Source of the DNA: Phorcus lineatus
Lineage: Eukaryota; Mollusca; Gastropoda; Trochida; Trochidae
Assembly (NCBI GenBank): GCA_921293015.1
Contig: OV121096.1
Coordinates: 22,827,729 to 22,891,728 of the forward strand
Direction: 5' to 3'
Length of the DNA: 64,000 nucleotides
In this document: positions 26,801 to 41,800 of the stretch, piece after piece
How the letters are laid out: the number at the start of each line of letters is the position of its first letter
Position numbering within the stretch: position 1 is the stretch's first letter
The notes under the pieces: generated by a model
What the model saw: only the letters and a program-made list of their open reading frames with translations
Database searches by the model: none
What the model was told of the DNA's origin: nothing
Position numbers and translations under genes: made by a program

Positions 26801-29800
26801 AACCATAAAGTTCTTAAAGGGCTAAGGAGTCGCATACTACAGTGGAGATGAGATTGTAACATACGGAGTGATGTTTGTCCTTACACCAGGACAATAATAT
26901 GTGTGACGCTTACTGTTGCTGTTGAGTGCAGCGCAATACCAATGTTCTCATTACTAATATGCTGATCTTTCATGTGGTCCGGGAGCCGAGGGATGCACCC
27001 GAGACCACTTACCATGATCATTTGATCAATTATCAGTTTATCCAACTCACGTCGTCCTTGTCTAGCCACGACTGGGCCTCGAGCTGAACCAGTTGTTTGC
27101 AGATATCTAGTTGGCCAAACTCAGATGCAAGGTCGATTGGTGTCTTTTTGTGAAGATTACTGGAATATATACCATCAAAATTTTGAGTTTGTGACATGTT
27201 TCGTATTGAACACATTGCCATCAATTTCAACTTACTACTTACCAATCTATTAACCGTAATAGGACTGACCAAGAACTATAACAACTAGTGTATTCCCCTT
27301 TTTATTGGATGGAATAAAAGAAAAACTTCTAAAAGTGGTTTAAATAAACGAATGTATATGTATATTGTCTAATCTCCTGATTAGGTCGGATCACCAGGAT
27401 GACACGACTTAAGGTACCTGTATTAGCGAAAGTGACAAGGCTCGCAGCAAATGTTTGATAGGATTCATTTACCTTAAATACGGTTACAGAATATCCATAG
27501 CTATCACATCATTCTACAGAAAGCATGAATAAACTCTATCAATGTTTAAACATCTGGCCTGAAACTAGGAAATGTGGAGAGCACTTTTGGTTGGAACAAT
27601 AGAATAGGTTGATATTTGCTAAACCGTTACATTTGATTGATATTTGCTCCTTTGCCAATCAGTAAGTCCACTGTATCCTTGTGCCCCTGTCTGGCAGCAA
27701 GATGGAGAGGAGTGTTGCAGGTAGCGTCCTCTGCAAACACAGAGTTGGGGTGTTCCTCGACGATCACCTCCACACACCTGAACAGAAAACAGTCTTGCGA
27801 TGAAGAACACTTCTCGATGTCAAAAAATACCACATTGAAGCAGCCGTTCGCGTTGGGATCCTTCTTTTAACATTGAGTATTCGCGAGCGCTCGCGACATA
27901 CCAAGAGTCTCTGTGTTACTAAACGCAAAGCAGATATCAACTGTCATTTTTCAATTACTTGACAGGTGAACTCAGTCCATAATCACATTTACGTCATTGG
28001 AACAGACATCCTATTGCTAAGTTAAATATTCTTTAATACACTCATGCTCCTGGATCGGAAAAAAATGTTTTCACGTCGGTTGAGTTTTCCGAACCTTGAA
28101 GGTTTTGCCATTGCGTGAACACTGTACTGTCCTGGCAGTAAATGCATTTGAAAAAATATGCATCGATGAAAAATCAACTCTTTACTATGAATATGATTTA
28201 TGAACTATGGTGAAAGAGAACTTACTTGTTCTTCCCGTTTTCTGCCGCCAGGTGGAGTGCTGTAGCTTCCCTGTCGTTCTTCCTGTCGTACTCCGCGTGG
28301 TGTTCCTTGAGTAGACACTGGAGCACAGTCAGAAAGCAAATCACATATTTATATACGAAACACACTAATACCACTCACATGTGTGAGAGGGGGCCACTTG
28401 AGAAGGCACTGATAAACAGTCACATGACCATGCACGTAAGCCGTCACGTTTTTCTGAAAAGTCTGGAGGTAAGTGGAAAGAGAAGGGAGTGTGCGTCAAG
28501 AGATACAACTCGCAACTTTGCATAAGGTGTAAAGGCGGCCAGTGAGTGAGACGTTGCGCACTTGGTATACGAGCTGTACGAGACCACAACGTGCTTACAA
28601 ACTACGATCTCCGATCTCCGATCTCCGTGCGATTGCCACGATAACATACGGAAGCCTTCAATACTTGTGCTTCACATATTCGATTTACTTACTTTTATGC
28701 GTTAATTGCGTTCAAGTATGATGAACGAGACTATTTTCGCCCATATAAAGAAAAACATTTTAAATATTTTTCATTTTTCATATGTACACATTAATTCTTA
28801 CCTTCACAATGGCGTTGTGTCCGTTCTGTGCCGCCAGGTGTAGCGGTGTGTTTCCATCATGGTCCTCGGTGTTGACGATATTATCCTTGTATATCCTCCT
28901 CAGTAGCATCTGTAGATAAAGGACAAGATTTTCAGAGCTCTCTTCTTTGTGAATCAGCGTGTTAAACGTTTACTGGAGAGAGGAAAATATCTAGGCGCTA
29001 GGAAAACATTTCCTCAAATTTCAGTAAAATTGAAACAGGTATGCATTTGCATTCAATGTTTCCAATTTTTTAGTTTATTTCAATATATTATTCTATTTCA
29101 AACGCACTTCGAAGGTATTTAAAGACCATACTTACATCAACTTGGTCTTCAGATACAATGGTCTTCTGGCGTACAAGCTGAAATTATAATTAGATTCAGA
29201 CACAATCGAATTGATATCGGATAGGAGTTGGTTAGGGGCCCAAATCTGTTGAAACTAGAAAGTGTTTTTTCTCTTTTTTCCCCCATAGACCATTTCAGCA
29301 TAATTTATTTTTGAAAAACAGTTATTTAGACCTCAAAATTTTTTTAATAATTTTTCTACAAAACAACATAAACTATAAGTTTTCTTAATCAACATCTCAA
29401 CAGTTTTGATAAAATATTAACTACGTATGATTTACTTTAAGATTAAGAAAATATAAAATTGAAAAAGAAAATGAAACCCCCCAAAACTAAGTGTTATGAA
29501 AGGGATGTATAGCCAAATGTTGTGAAGATTGGTCATGTTGTTTCAGAGTTGTGGCCCGGAAACTAACCCTACCCTTCAAAACGACAAAGTCCAAACTGTT
29601 GCCACGGAAAAAAATGAAATTGAAAAGAAAACGAAATCCCCAAAAGGCGCATCTATATATGGCATGACGAGGATGCATACTGATATTGGTGAAGATTGGT
29701 CAAGTAGTTATAGGGTTATGAGAATGGGAACGCAAACCCCGACCCCGAACTCAGCCAAAACCAATATGTCTCCCGACCGTTCGAGGAGAGACGTAAAAAT

Positions 29801-32800
29801 CTGTAGAAATACGGTAGCTGATATAGTGTTTGAATCAATTTACCTGTGTTTGTAAGGCACCATTTTGAGTCTGAAAAAGACAAATTTAACGAGTCATTAA
29901 AGTGAGCTGAATGAATGGTTCAATTTAAGTAGTCAACTTTGTAGGAAAGAATGACCTTTTCCATAGAGAATAAAAGCTTTTTTTTAGATGTTATCAGTTC
30001 AATCACCATGAATGAAATAACTCACCGTGGGCATGACCGAAGTTTTCCTTTTCCAATTCTTTGCCTGAGCATGCAGCTAAAAGAATATAAACAAAACTAA
30101 GATGAAAAGGGATCAGTTCCGTTTGTCATGTTATATATTCAAACTAACTCAGATTCAATTTCAAGCATTGAGAGAATCTCCCAAGTGGCAAATCCGATAT
30201 GCTGGGAGGACTTTACCAATTTTCAAACTGAACAAATAAGTATGTAAAATCAAAATCATTGGTTGAAGACGTCGACGTGTATGCCATAAAACTATGGAAG
30301 ATAGAAGATAGGGAAAATATCAGAAAACTGTTTCAGATATCTTCACCAAATCTAAATACGGAATGTTGAATAAAATCAGAGGCGAAGAAGAGTGTTGGGT
30401 TTAAAAACAAGGATACTTGAAGTCATGTCGAGGTCGCTACAAACATATAAATAAACCATTGATGACCTCATATGTAGCTGATATGTTTTTTTTATCAATT
30501 TACCCGTATCGGACATACATCTAAGGATGATAAGTATGGCCAAATATAACCTAAAAATAAAGCATATAGCATATTCTGGTCTCCCTACCAGAACTAGAAA
30601 AACACCTATTACATGGTTGGTTATTGAATGTAAAACTAACAAAAGCCTTATGACCGACTGTATACATACTTTTACGAGGTTCTTGAACTTCTCTGAAGGG
30701 ACGCGGTCTTCCAATGTCTTTCCAAGTTTCTGTTCAAGAGAAGATAATATATTGTATTATATGAATGGATTATTTAATCCAAACATCTCCGGTGGATAAA
30801 AATAGATTTCGAAAATCACGCTCTACCGGAAATACAAGAAGAATAGTAATTCGTATAATAAAACAATTATAGACTTCAGACTCGGTAGATCCAATGATTT
30901 ATCGACCTTGAACATGTCATATTCACCTCGGCTTCGCCTCTGTTAATATCACACGTCAAAGGTCCATAAATCGGTTGATCCAATGATTTATCGACCTTGG
31001 ACATGTGATATTCACCTCGACTTCGCCTCTGTAAATATCACACATCCAAGGTCGATAAATCATTTTATCAACCTCACTTGAAGTCAATAATTGTTTAATG
31101 TTGTACTTACTTTATCTTGATATACAACGTGTTTTTTTAAAGTTATTTTTCATTAGATGTTCAAAGTACAATTAAAATCTATTCTTACCTATCATATACA
31201 TTTTCATTTGGCTGACCCTTACAGGGATCACCCTTGTATGGGAAGTTTCATGTGAAATGTGTATTTTCCATAACCATATAGGATGCATAAGAACATATTC
31301 TCAACGAAAGAGACTAGGGACCAACCAAATCATAAACATCCATTCATCATATGAACTATTACAAATCTCACTTTTGAAAATCGGGGTGGCCCTTAACTTA
31401 CTTTGTTACCTATCCATAGTAAGTTGAGTTGAGCGCAGATATAAAGGTATAAAGTCTGACGAAAACCTGACAATGTCACGCTTAACAATGTCAAACCTAT
31501 TGCCCCGGTAATTCCAGGAAGAAGTTTCAAACAACTGTTGATATCCGTGATTATTGTTTGAAACAGGAGAGACTATGATGAACAAGGAACTCACTTCGAG
31601 GTACTCGCGGACCACCATCACAGCTTCCTCCATGTCCTCCGTGTCCTCTGTGGTGTCCGTCTTGTTCAGCTTAAGGCCTAAACTCTGACAAGAAGAAGTC
31701 TTCGATTTAAAAAATGGACGCAGAATACTTGGTATATATGTCTACACAGACGTTTTCTTTCAAGACAGATAGTAAGTAATGTGTTAAGTTGAAATCCAGT
31801 TCCAGAGTATATATATTTGAGATCATTCATTTGGTTAGAAAAACGCCTCGGGATGACCCATTTAAAAAAATTTACTCGAGCTACAACTGAGTACACGAAA
31901 CGAGACTAAAGCACATGAAAATTCTAATAAATATAAGCATTGGCAATTCCTTCAACTTTTCAATCAAAGTATTTTTGTAGGTGGAAAGATTGAGAGTTTC
32001 GATAATTTAATTCAACTACATTCACAAAATGAAAAGTGTAAGTTCACACGAGGGCAATGATTAAAAATAAGAGAAAAAAGACTGAAATACTTAATTTGTT
32101 TCAAAATACTACCTCAAGCTTCTTCCCAATATTTTTTCTGTCTCCCTCTTTCATTTCCACAAACTTTATTCCAATCTTAGAATTTGTTGGTTTTAAGATT
32201 TCCTGCAAATAAAAAACGATGATTAAGTTCCGTTGATTTTTATAGGAAATGACTTGCAAGGTAATCGACAAGTTATTGTGATGATGTGATGCTATGACAG
32301 CCACAGTCGATTACATGACATAACAATGCCTTTTAAGTGATCGAGTAATGACAAAACAGGATGAAGTCACAATGCAATGACATCAATGCATTTGATGTCT
32401 GATTATTATCTTAGATAAAAATTTACCATCATAAAACCGACGTCAACGCCAAGGCCACCTCATATAAGACATAATCATAACAAACGGAAAAAGTTCTTAT
32501 ATTCTACATAATGAACTCAACGTACCTCAAGGGCTATCTTATTGTTGTTCTCTGCCGCCCCGTGTAACGGAATTCTGCCCCTGGAGTTCCTCTGATGGAT
32601 ATCAGCACCTTTATCCATCAGCTTAACAACCATATTTTGATGTCCATACTGCGCCGCTATGTGCAGCGGAGTGTTCCCGTCTCGGTCAGTCATGTTCACC
32701 TGCTTGCTGTAATAGAGAGATATCATTGACACCTCGCAGTGATTACTGTTGTAGAGTGTTGCCATTGACATTTTGCAGTTCTTGCTGTGATAGAGAGATG

Positions 32801-35800
32801 TCATTGACATGTTGCAGTGCTCGTTTTGATATAGGAATGCCATAGATTTGTTGCTGTGTTTGGTCTGGTATATGGATGCCATAGATGTGTTGCTGTGTAT
32901 GTTCTGGTATATGGATGTCATTTATGTGTTCCTTTTTTATGGTGATGAAGGGATGTCAGTGGAAAAAATGCAGTGTTTGTTGTGTTTGAGATATAGCATT
33001 AACGTGTTGCAGTCCTTGATGTGATAAAGGGATGTCAATGACAGGTTCGGTGTTTGTTGTACTGAAGGTATATGTCATTGACATGTAGCAGTGCTTGTTG
33101 TGACCGAGGGCATCAGTGATATGTGGGATAATATTGCATTGTTTGATAAGCTAGAATTGTCACTGAAATGCTCCAGTGCCTACTGTTAGATAGAGTTTGA
33201 GATACGATTCCATTGTAACTTAGCAAAACCTGCAAAGATTGTTGCATTTAAATTATGAAAGGTGACACCATGTTTTATAAACCTCCAGTCACGGCATACT
33301 GTTGTTATCTTAATAATGCCCTGTGCCCCGGGCAGTCATTTTGATATTTTCCTACAAATATCCATCTTCAAATAAGATAAGAACATAAGTTTTCAGGATC
33401 AAATTTTCAACCTGCTAATGTTTGAGCAATATGCAGTCTCGAAACCCACGTGGCTTGTTCATCCGCATTGGCAGTCAGATCAGCGTAATTATCATTTAAT
33501 GACGGTTTACAAAAGTGGTAAAACATTACATAATCCTGTTTAAATTATAAACGTAGGGCCTACTTGTATTTAAGGAGTTGTTCTGCAATTTCCACCCGGT
33601 TGTGTTGTGCGGCCATGTGGAGTGGTGTTGAGTGGGCCATGCTGTCAGAACGTGAACTGTAGCTACCAAGATGCTGCAACAGTTCCACCACGATCTCCTT
33701 GTTACCAGAAATAACTGCCAGATGAAGTGGGGACATTGTGTCTCTCCGACCCTCAGTCGCACTTGCACCTGCAGGTAAATAAACGGCAGTTCGTCAGCCT
33801 TCCGATATATGAAAATGAGTATAACTTATTTCATTATGGAATACAGCCTGATGGTGGAATAATAGATGTAAAGTCGTGTTTGAATATTAGTGATGACTTT
33901 CATGAGTGATGAATATTGTATATATTGTTAATCAGAATGACAGGAATTTGTTGACATAACTGCAACCATGTTGAGCTTGATGCTGATGTTGAAGGTTTGT
34001 TGAAGGTTAATTAAAGCATTTACAATGTTGGTGTCAATGTACATGTTGATTTTAGAATGGGCATTGGTTTTGATTCTTTGTGAGATGTTGATTTGACAGT
34101 AAGTATCCAAATTGTCCGTTATATTGATATTAATGCTGATATTGAAGTAAACATTACATTGTCCTGATGGTGACAATGAGGAGTTTGAATGTGCTTTTGG
34201 TGTTGATCAATGTCTTCAAGATAACAATACTGATGATTGTATTGATTTCTTTGTCATAGTCATTCTAATGCTGTGGCTGTTGATGCCATTGTTCATGTTT
34301 AGGTTGATTATCCTGTTGATGATGATGTTGATTAAGTTGAGGAAAATTTTTGTTTAGGTTGATTTTGATGTTTTACGCCATTGTTGATGTTGATGATGAT
34401 GTTGATGGCAATCGTGATGTGAAGGTTGATGATGATGTTGATGCCAATCTTGATGTTAAGGTTGATGATGATGTTGATGCTATTGCTGATGTTTAGGTTG
34501 ATGATTAAGGATATGGCAATCTTGATGTTTAGGTTGATGATTAAGTTGACGCAAATCTTGATGTTAAGGTTGATGATGATGTTTTATGGTATTGTTGATG
34601 TTGATGATGATGTTGATGCCAATCTTGATCTTAAGGTTGATGATGACGTTAATGCCATTATTCATTGTCTAGTTTGATGTTAAGGTTTATGATTAAGTTG
34701 ATGCCAATCTTGATTTTTAGGTTGATGATGATGTTTTGTGATAATGTTGATGTTGATGATGATTTTGATGCCAATCTTGATGTTAAGGTTGATGAAGACG
34801 TTAATGCCATTATTCATTGTCTAGTTTGATGTTTAGGTTTATGATTAAGTTGATGGCAATCTTGATGATTAGCTTGATGACTAAGTTAATGCCATTATTG
34901 ATGTCAAGGTTGATGATGATGTTGGTGCTTTTGTTGACGTGATGATGATGTTGATGCTAGTGTTGCTGTTGAGGTTGATGATGATGCTGATGCTGATGCT
35001 AGTGTTGATATTTAGGTTGATGATAATGTTGATGATAATGTTGATGCCAGTGTTGATGTTGATGTTGATGCTTATTGTGATGCTATTGTTCATATTGGAA
35101 ACAAAAGGAATGAGGCACCTTCTTAACCTTTCAACAAGAGGAAAAAGGTACCATGATAATAACTTTAATGATGTTAAAGCCAAAGACTTACATTACTTTC
35201 TAAGCGCTTAAAGGAGACAATAATTGAAAGTAACAAATTTAGACATGTTCTGAAGAAACGACAATTGAAATATCCATCAAAAATAAATATCTATAACTAG
35301 TCTCTATTAAAGACTAGTGTCAACTTCCTCAGAAATTAACCTGAAGATTGAGCCGATGGATTCATCGCCTATGTATCAACTGATGATATTTGTCCTGTCA
35401 CACAACTTTATGAATTGCTGATGTTTATGCTGCTTTTTCTAACTAAGGGAAATGTTTATGATGACGTAAAATGGACATTTTGATAATCATCCTGCATATG
35501 ATGATGTAGAGGATGCACTTGATGTTGTTGCACCCACCTGACTTAAGGAGTTTCTGAACCACCTTGCAGTGCCCGCTCTCGGCAGCAATATGCAAACATG
35601 TATTCTTCCCATTGTCCTTTATCGACAGGAGCTGTAAGATCAACATTAAAAGTCAAACAATTTTGATTTGACAACTTCCCATATACAGGTTCAAACAAGC
35701 TCAGACGTCAGCTAATTATTGAACAGATAAAAGAACAATATGAAATTGATATGCAAGTCAATGTTCTTACATTTTAAAGACCACTTACTTTTACTTTTGA

Positions 35801-38800
35801 ATATTAGCAAAAGAAACTTATTCTCAAAATGTATGGACAAAATGGTATAAAATTAAAAGACAATTTATTCCTTTGGTGCGCTATAACAGAATTCTTACTT
35901 GTCTTCTTTCTTCTTCTGCCTGTGGGTCATCCCTGAACCTGTCAAGTATGTCGTTGACCATATCAATGTTTCCGTTAGCACATACGTAGTGGAGCGGGGT
36001 CGAGTTGGTGTTGTCGACATGCTCGACCCTGGCGCCCTGTGACAGCAGGACCCTGGCTATGTCGATCTGAGTGTAGGTGGCAGCCAGATGAAGAGGAGTC
36101 ATTCCATGGTTGTCCTTCCACTGTGCAGATAAATTATATTCATCCATAGTTACAGGGATGAAACTTTGTTTTCCTTAATGCAAGTGACCACATGGAGGTT
36201 TACATTCATTAAGCAATGTATAAATTCATCATAATAATTAGTCATAGTGAATTGGATTAGAGACAATTTCAGTCACGACGACACATTTGTCATTCAAACC
36301 AAAACAAGCGCAAGCACTGTTCAAAGCTTCTCCATTTAACAATATGTATTTTTCAACAATAACATAAACCACTGGGTCTTCAAAAACATGTTTGATATGT
36401 TTTTGTCTTTAATAATATGTCTAAGAAGTTTGAATCAGGTTGTTAGACAAAGCAGCTATGAGGTATGACTATCATGTCGTACATATGGAGTCTGTCGTGC
36501 ATAACAGCATCCAAAATATTCCTGAGCTACTTTCTACATTCCGTGATCATCATAAACAATTGTTCACATTGTCATTAATCTTAAGAAGAAATTACAATTG
36601 AATCAGAGATAGGGAAAGGTACTTTTGACAATTGGCCATTTATATAGGTTTTAGTCATTTTCAAGAATTTGATTGGGCCATTTCTCTTTGTAGAAATGAT
36701 CAAATTTCTGATTTAATTGGCGATTTTTCCTCCGATTTGCAAAATGGCCTTGTCCCTACCATTCCTGATCCACCATCAGTGTCACCATTAAAAAATATGT
36801 TTTAGTTTCAACACGTCAAGAAGATACTGACGTGTACAAGATTGTCGTGGAGTCTGTTTGTGTCTGCTTTCAGGATGATCCCTACACAGGAGCTGCTCCC
36901 GTACACCACGGCATAGTGGAGGGGAGTTTGCTGGTTGACATTGTCTGTCACGTAGATGATCTCTGTCTCGCCGTTGTTAGCTTCCCTATCCTTTCTTATC
37001 AAGAGCTCCATACACTCTCTAGATCCATCTGATCCCTGTACGAACAGCAATGGATTGCAAACCATTAACAGCAAAGGATATAACATACTATATATTTCGA
37101 AAATAAACGGCACTGTTGACAAGTTGAAACATGAGGCATCTAATCATCATTAAAATTATATCTAGAGCAGGTGTTGTCTGAAGAATTTTCCCTTCCAGTA
37201 TACATTCAATTCGTGAATGACCTTTTATTTGAATATTTGAATATTTGACAGCCACTATATATAAGCATGCCCAAGCCATGGTGAAATGAAACCGTAACCA
37301 TGAGGTATCGCCTTGGTATAATGCTGAAGTCCGAAAGGCTGAACCGACAGGCGAGCTGATGAATGCAGATCACTCCCCTCTGGCCTACAGATAAAGCATT
37401 TAACTATTTAAGTATTTATCTGTACCCAGTCACAATATAACTAATCATTTGAAGCAATGGTTTGTCACCATATGTCACTGCCAATGGAGAAGAAATTTGT
37501 TCTATCCCTCACTTCCATCAAGGCAGACACCAATAGCTAAGGGGAATGTTTGAACTTCAGATCCAGATTATCAAAAAGTTAACTACAAAAGCATTATACA
37601 TCCCCTTTATCTATTTGACTCGAACAGTGAGTGCCAGGTGAAGGAATCGGTGAAAAACGACTGCGTTTATTTAATAAAAAAGTTCATTTAGTTATATTTA
37701 GTAGAAACCAATTTTGCGGTAACATTTCTGTCCAAAAAAATTGATTACTACTAGTTGAATTCTTTACTGCCGATTATATCTTTATCTTATATTACTTGAA
37801 AAATAGCGTTTATTAAGTGATCATCCGAAGTGAAATAAGTTAAAATATCTTTTCATGAAATGCACGCATTTAACAAAATGGTGGACCCAGCAAAGCCAGT
37901 AGAACTTCTACTCATCTTAACATGTTAATGGCTTTCTGAGCTGAAGAGCGAATCCTCTCAAATCTCAGCCTTTCATAAACAACTTTGGGGACACAGCGGT
38001 ATAATTTTAATCATGCATCGACGTACTTACACTTAACGTTGAACTACTGGCATCTGATCCCGAAGGTCTGACATCAGACTCTCTCTGTTCCTGGCCTCTC
38101 TGTGCCCTGAATTCAGGAGCGTTTCGGGTCTTTCCTCGGACTGTCTTGGCAGCGTAGTGGGCCAATGTTTGTCCATGCTCGTCTTTCACAGTGTGGTCTA
38201 CAAAGAGAAGCAAACAGCGTTCGTGTAACAGTTCCTCATCAAAAGCATTCAATTTGGAAATATAAGACTTAGTGCTATCATTTCTGCTAGTTGAATTGTT
38301 AAACTTGTCAAATAAATTTCATGTCCTAATTTATAAATGCCATAATGTCTGAATGTTTTTGAGTCTATATTACCCTCCTCAAACAACTTAGGGTGTCCAA
38401 TGGTTAATTACATATTCAACAAACTCCTCATCAGAATGTTCATATTGATGTTTCATCATTAATGCAACAGTTCCTCATCAAAACACTCAGTTTGGAAATA
38501 TAAGACTCAGTGCTATTATTTCTGTTATTGCAATGGTTAAACTTGTCAACAAATATTGTTGACCAATTGTTGACAAATTGTTGACAAATTAAAAAAAACT
38601 AATGTTAACAAAAGCATAAAAGTGGAAATCATACAAAGCGCATCTACCGACGCGGAAAGATAGGGGATTTTCGGTTGAAATACTTTCATGTTATTACTTT
38701 TCCAGAGAATAATAATAATGCAAATAACTTATTAAACAAATGTATGTATTCAGGTAGTAAAGTTGATCTTTAAAGGCCGGAAGTATTTAATGCAACGTTG

Positions 38801-41800
38801 CATCAAATGGAACTACGATATCGGAAATATGAAGATTTTGCCTATAACAACGGAAACGGCAGCCACTTTGGACAATCTAATGCTAATGTTGTGTTATTAA
38901 ATCGGTAAGTTTACGACATGGCCTTCACAAAACATATTTCATTCTTTGTTCTCAGTTCAGAGTTTAGGTAAATTCAATAGCTGAACACGATACTATAGTT
39001 TAGCCGTTTTCAACCGCCCATAATTCATTCAGTTTGTGCACAATTAACCATAGATTTTTTATATGCCGAAGCCTACAGCGACTGTCTTATGGTTTTCATT
39101 GTTGATTGCAGGTCAATTGTAAAGAATGTTAAGTATTTCATTGCATCAATAGAAAGCAAATAGTGAACGCATAAGTCCTTGTAAACCTTGAAATGGCCAA
39201 TATAAACCGTAAAAACGTACAATAGTGCCTTTATGTACATATTCAACCAAGGCCTTTTCCGAATGTTCTTACTGATGGTGACATCGCTTCAGCTTTCTCA
39301 CCTGGAATACCAACGTCCTTGTTGAACTGGTCGGTCTTGAATAGAAGAAGCTCAACAACGTCGGGTCTATTGTTGAGGACGGCGTGTTGGAGGGGTGTCA
39401 GCCCCCGGGCGTCTCTTTCGTTGATGTCCTTGACAGCACCATCACCCCTTTCCTTTAAGCGTAGCAGTAACTCATCGGCGTGACCCTGCTTCGCCAACTG
39501 AAATATACGGTAGAATATGACCTTATGACTTATATTTGACAAAAGGATTTGTGTCACTAAAGGAACCTTTGATGGATGCAACAACCCTGTATAGTAGACA
39601 ATATATATATATATAATTCGTGGTTATATATTTCAAACATCAAGACAGTCTTAGGTTAGGGTCCAACAATCTGAGATCAACATAATGAAGTAATTTCATC
39701 TGTTAAATTGTTTATAAATGTCATGGGTAAAACATTTGTAACTCTTTCTTTTGGCAAAACCCTACAGCATCTACTAAAAGTCAACGACAGAGGAACAAGA
39801 ATACTTAGCCCAAATCTATTGAACTCCATGTTTATGTGGACAACAATTTCTGAGACCTATCAACACAATAATCGTGGATCAACAGGTGTCTGTCAACAAC
39901 ATCAAAATTCGCCTTAACGGAGCACATTTTAAGAGCAAAAGACCACCTCATCAAACTGGTTGCAGCAGAAACTCCAAGAAGCCATTGACATTCGAAGGGA
40001 TCAACCTGCAATGAACCGCGTTCAAGGCATTTTCCTACCATGTGCTCACTCTACTCCATCCATCAATGCAAACAGCATTCGACTCACTCCCGTCGGAGAC
40101 AAAATCTAAGGCGTATCCACCAATCATTCTCATGAACCGTTGTACTCAGAGTCATCAAATTTGCTGCCTGGCTTCAAGGAAAAGTGCCATACCATCAGTC
40201 GATTTGACTTCACTTTCAAGGCCATTCGAAAACTTCACAATTTTATGAAATGTTGTTAGCGCGTAATCTAATGAACGAGTCAGAGTTATCAATTATGATA
40301 TAGAAATTCAACGGAGGAGTGCTCGAATACCAGTCGATTTGACATAATTTTCAATGTCATTACCATAAACACGGGAGACTGGTCGCAACGAGACTCAGTT
40401 TCATTTTGAAACATGCTGTTACAACAATATATCATGCACCGCCGGACCCAGAGTCTTCAAATTAGGTTCGGTTTTGTTTTCTCATTTGACGAAAATGGAT
40501 TTAACAGTTTTGTCCTTGATGTATGTAGGGTAACACCGATGTGATTTTAATCATTTTTCTATAGTTAATTGATGATATTTCAAGAACAAGACAATAATTT
40601 CACAGGTTTGTGGTCACGTAGAAACCTAACTTTTAGGATTGAAGTAATCCACACCCCTGAGTTTATGCTGTTGGCCAATTCAGTATTGATAACATTTGTC
40701 ATACGATGGTCGTGAATTAAACCATTTATGGAAAGCTTATTAATCTGTTGATACTCTTATGTGTGTCTACCAGTTTACCTCCTTTTGATGGCGGTGGGGA
40801 ACAAGGTCACCTTTGTGAAAATAACTTGTCTTGATTTTTTTCTTCTCTCAAGTTGGTGTGCAAAAGAATTTTCATTTATCAAGTATACTAAAAATTTAAG
40901 TTGTCAGATGAATGGTACATGTTTAATAGATGTGGCCGTGATACTTTGCCTAGGAAATGAGGTTACATTCTTATTTATAACCAAAAAGAACCCTATTCTA
41001 TTCTGACGGGTTTTGTGTTTCTCTTGTCTCAAATAAGTCTGAAAGCTGTCAAATAATATGCCTGTAATCAATTGTTTATTTAGAGCTCCCGTAGTGCTGT
41101 GATAATCAAAAGCTAATGTGAAATTATGATACCTACATACATCTACATAGCTGTGAAAGTCCAGACCCCCGACTTTAGAGCATACGTCAACTTTTTTGTA
41201 ACTTAATTCAAATAGACAAAATGTTCATTTATGAAATTTGATGTTTAAAATGTCGTACTGCTAAAGTCATATCAGCGTCAGTGTTTTGACAACCACGTCG
41301 AATTCATTTATGCGGAAACTCAAAAGAAACGCGATCTTTTCTTTCAATACACCAGTGCACGCTATACAAACATTAGACCATAAGGAGGATTAATGTCATT
41401 CTGAATGTCATTGTTAGTAATTAACCATGTCGGTCTTGAACATGTCCTTCTTAGTAATTGAACCTTTATTGACGTTACTGTAAAACGCACTCAGTCCATG
41501 ATTATTTTATTAAATACAAGAGAGGAGACTCATAGACATCGGACTTGTTGATAAACATCAGAATTGACTTGCTTTTGAGAAGTTATGTTTAGTGTTTGAA
41601 TAAATCTAATAAATTATGTAGTGCAGTCCACGGGTTAGACTAGGGCGACTCTTTCATGAGAGTGTGTTAAATGTGTTCTATTCTACATATCAGGAACTTA
41701 TTTCGGCGAGGTTAACATGAATCTGGAGATGTTTTCTTTAGTATTCGGTCAAGCAAGATGTTACCAATGTAAATTCACCACAATTTACAAAAGAACATCT

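Noticed and set aside
33526..33768. Minus-strand 80-codon frame over TRPA1 exon 7
   Set aside because: Wrong frame: the phase of exons 6 and 8 and the ankyrin motifs SPLHLAVISGN and STPLHMAAQHN require a different one.
34426..35183. Met/Leu/Asp-rich and Ile/Asn-rich frames on both strands
   Set aside because: Products of the TGATGATGTTGATG low-complexity array; no domain and no splice context.
39708..40248. Possible gene fragment in TRPA1 intron 1
   Set aside because: Both strands are interrupted by stops and I recognise no domain, so no gene is called.
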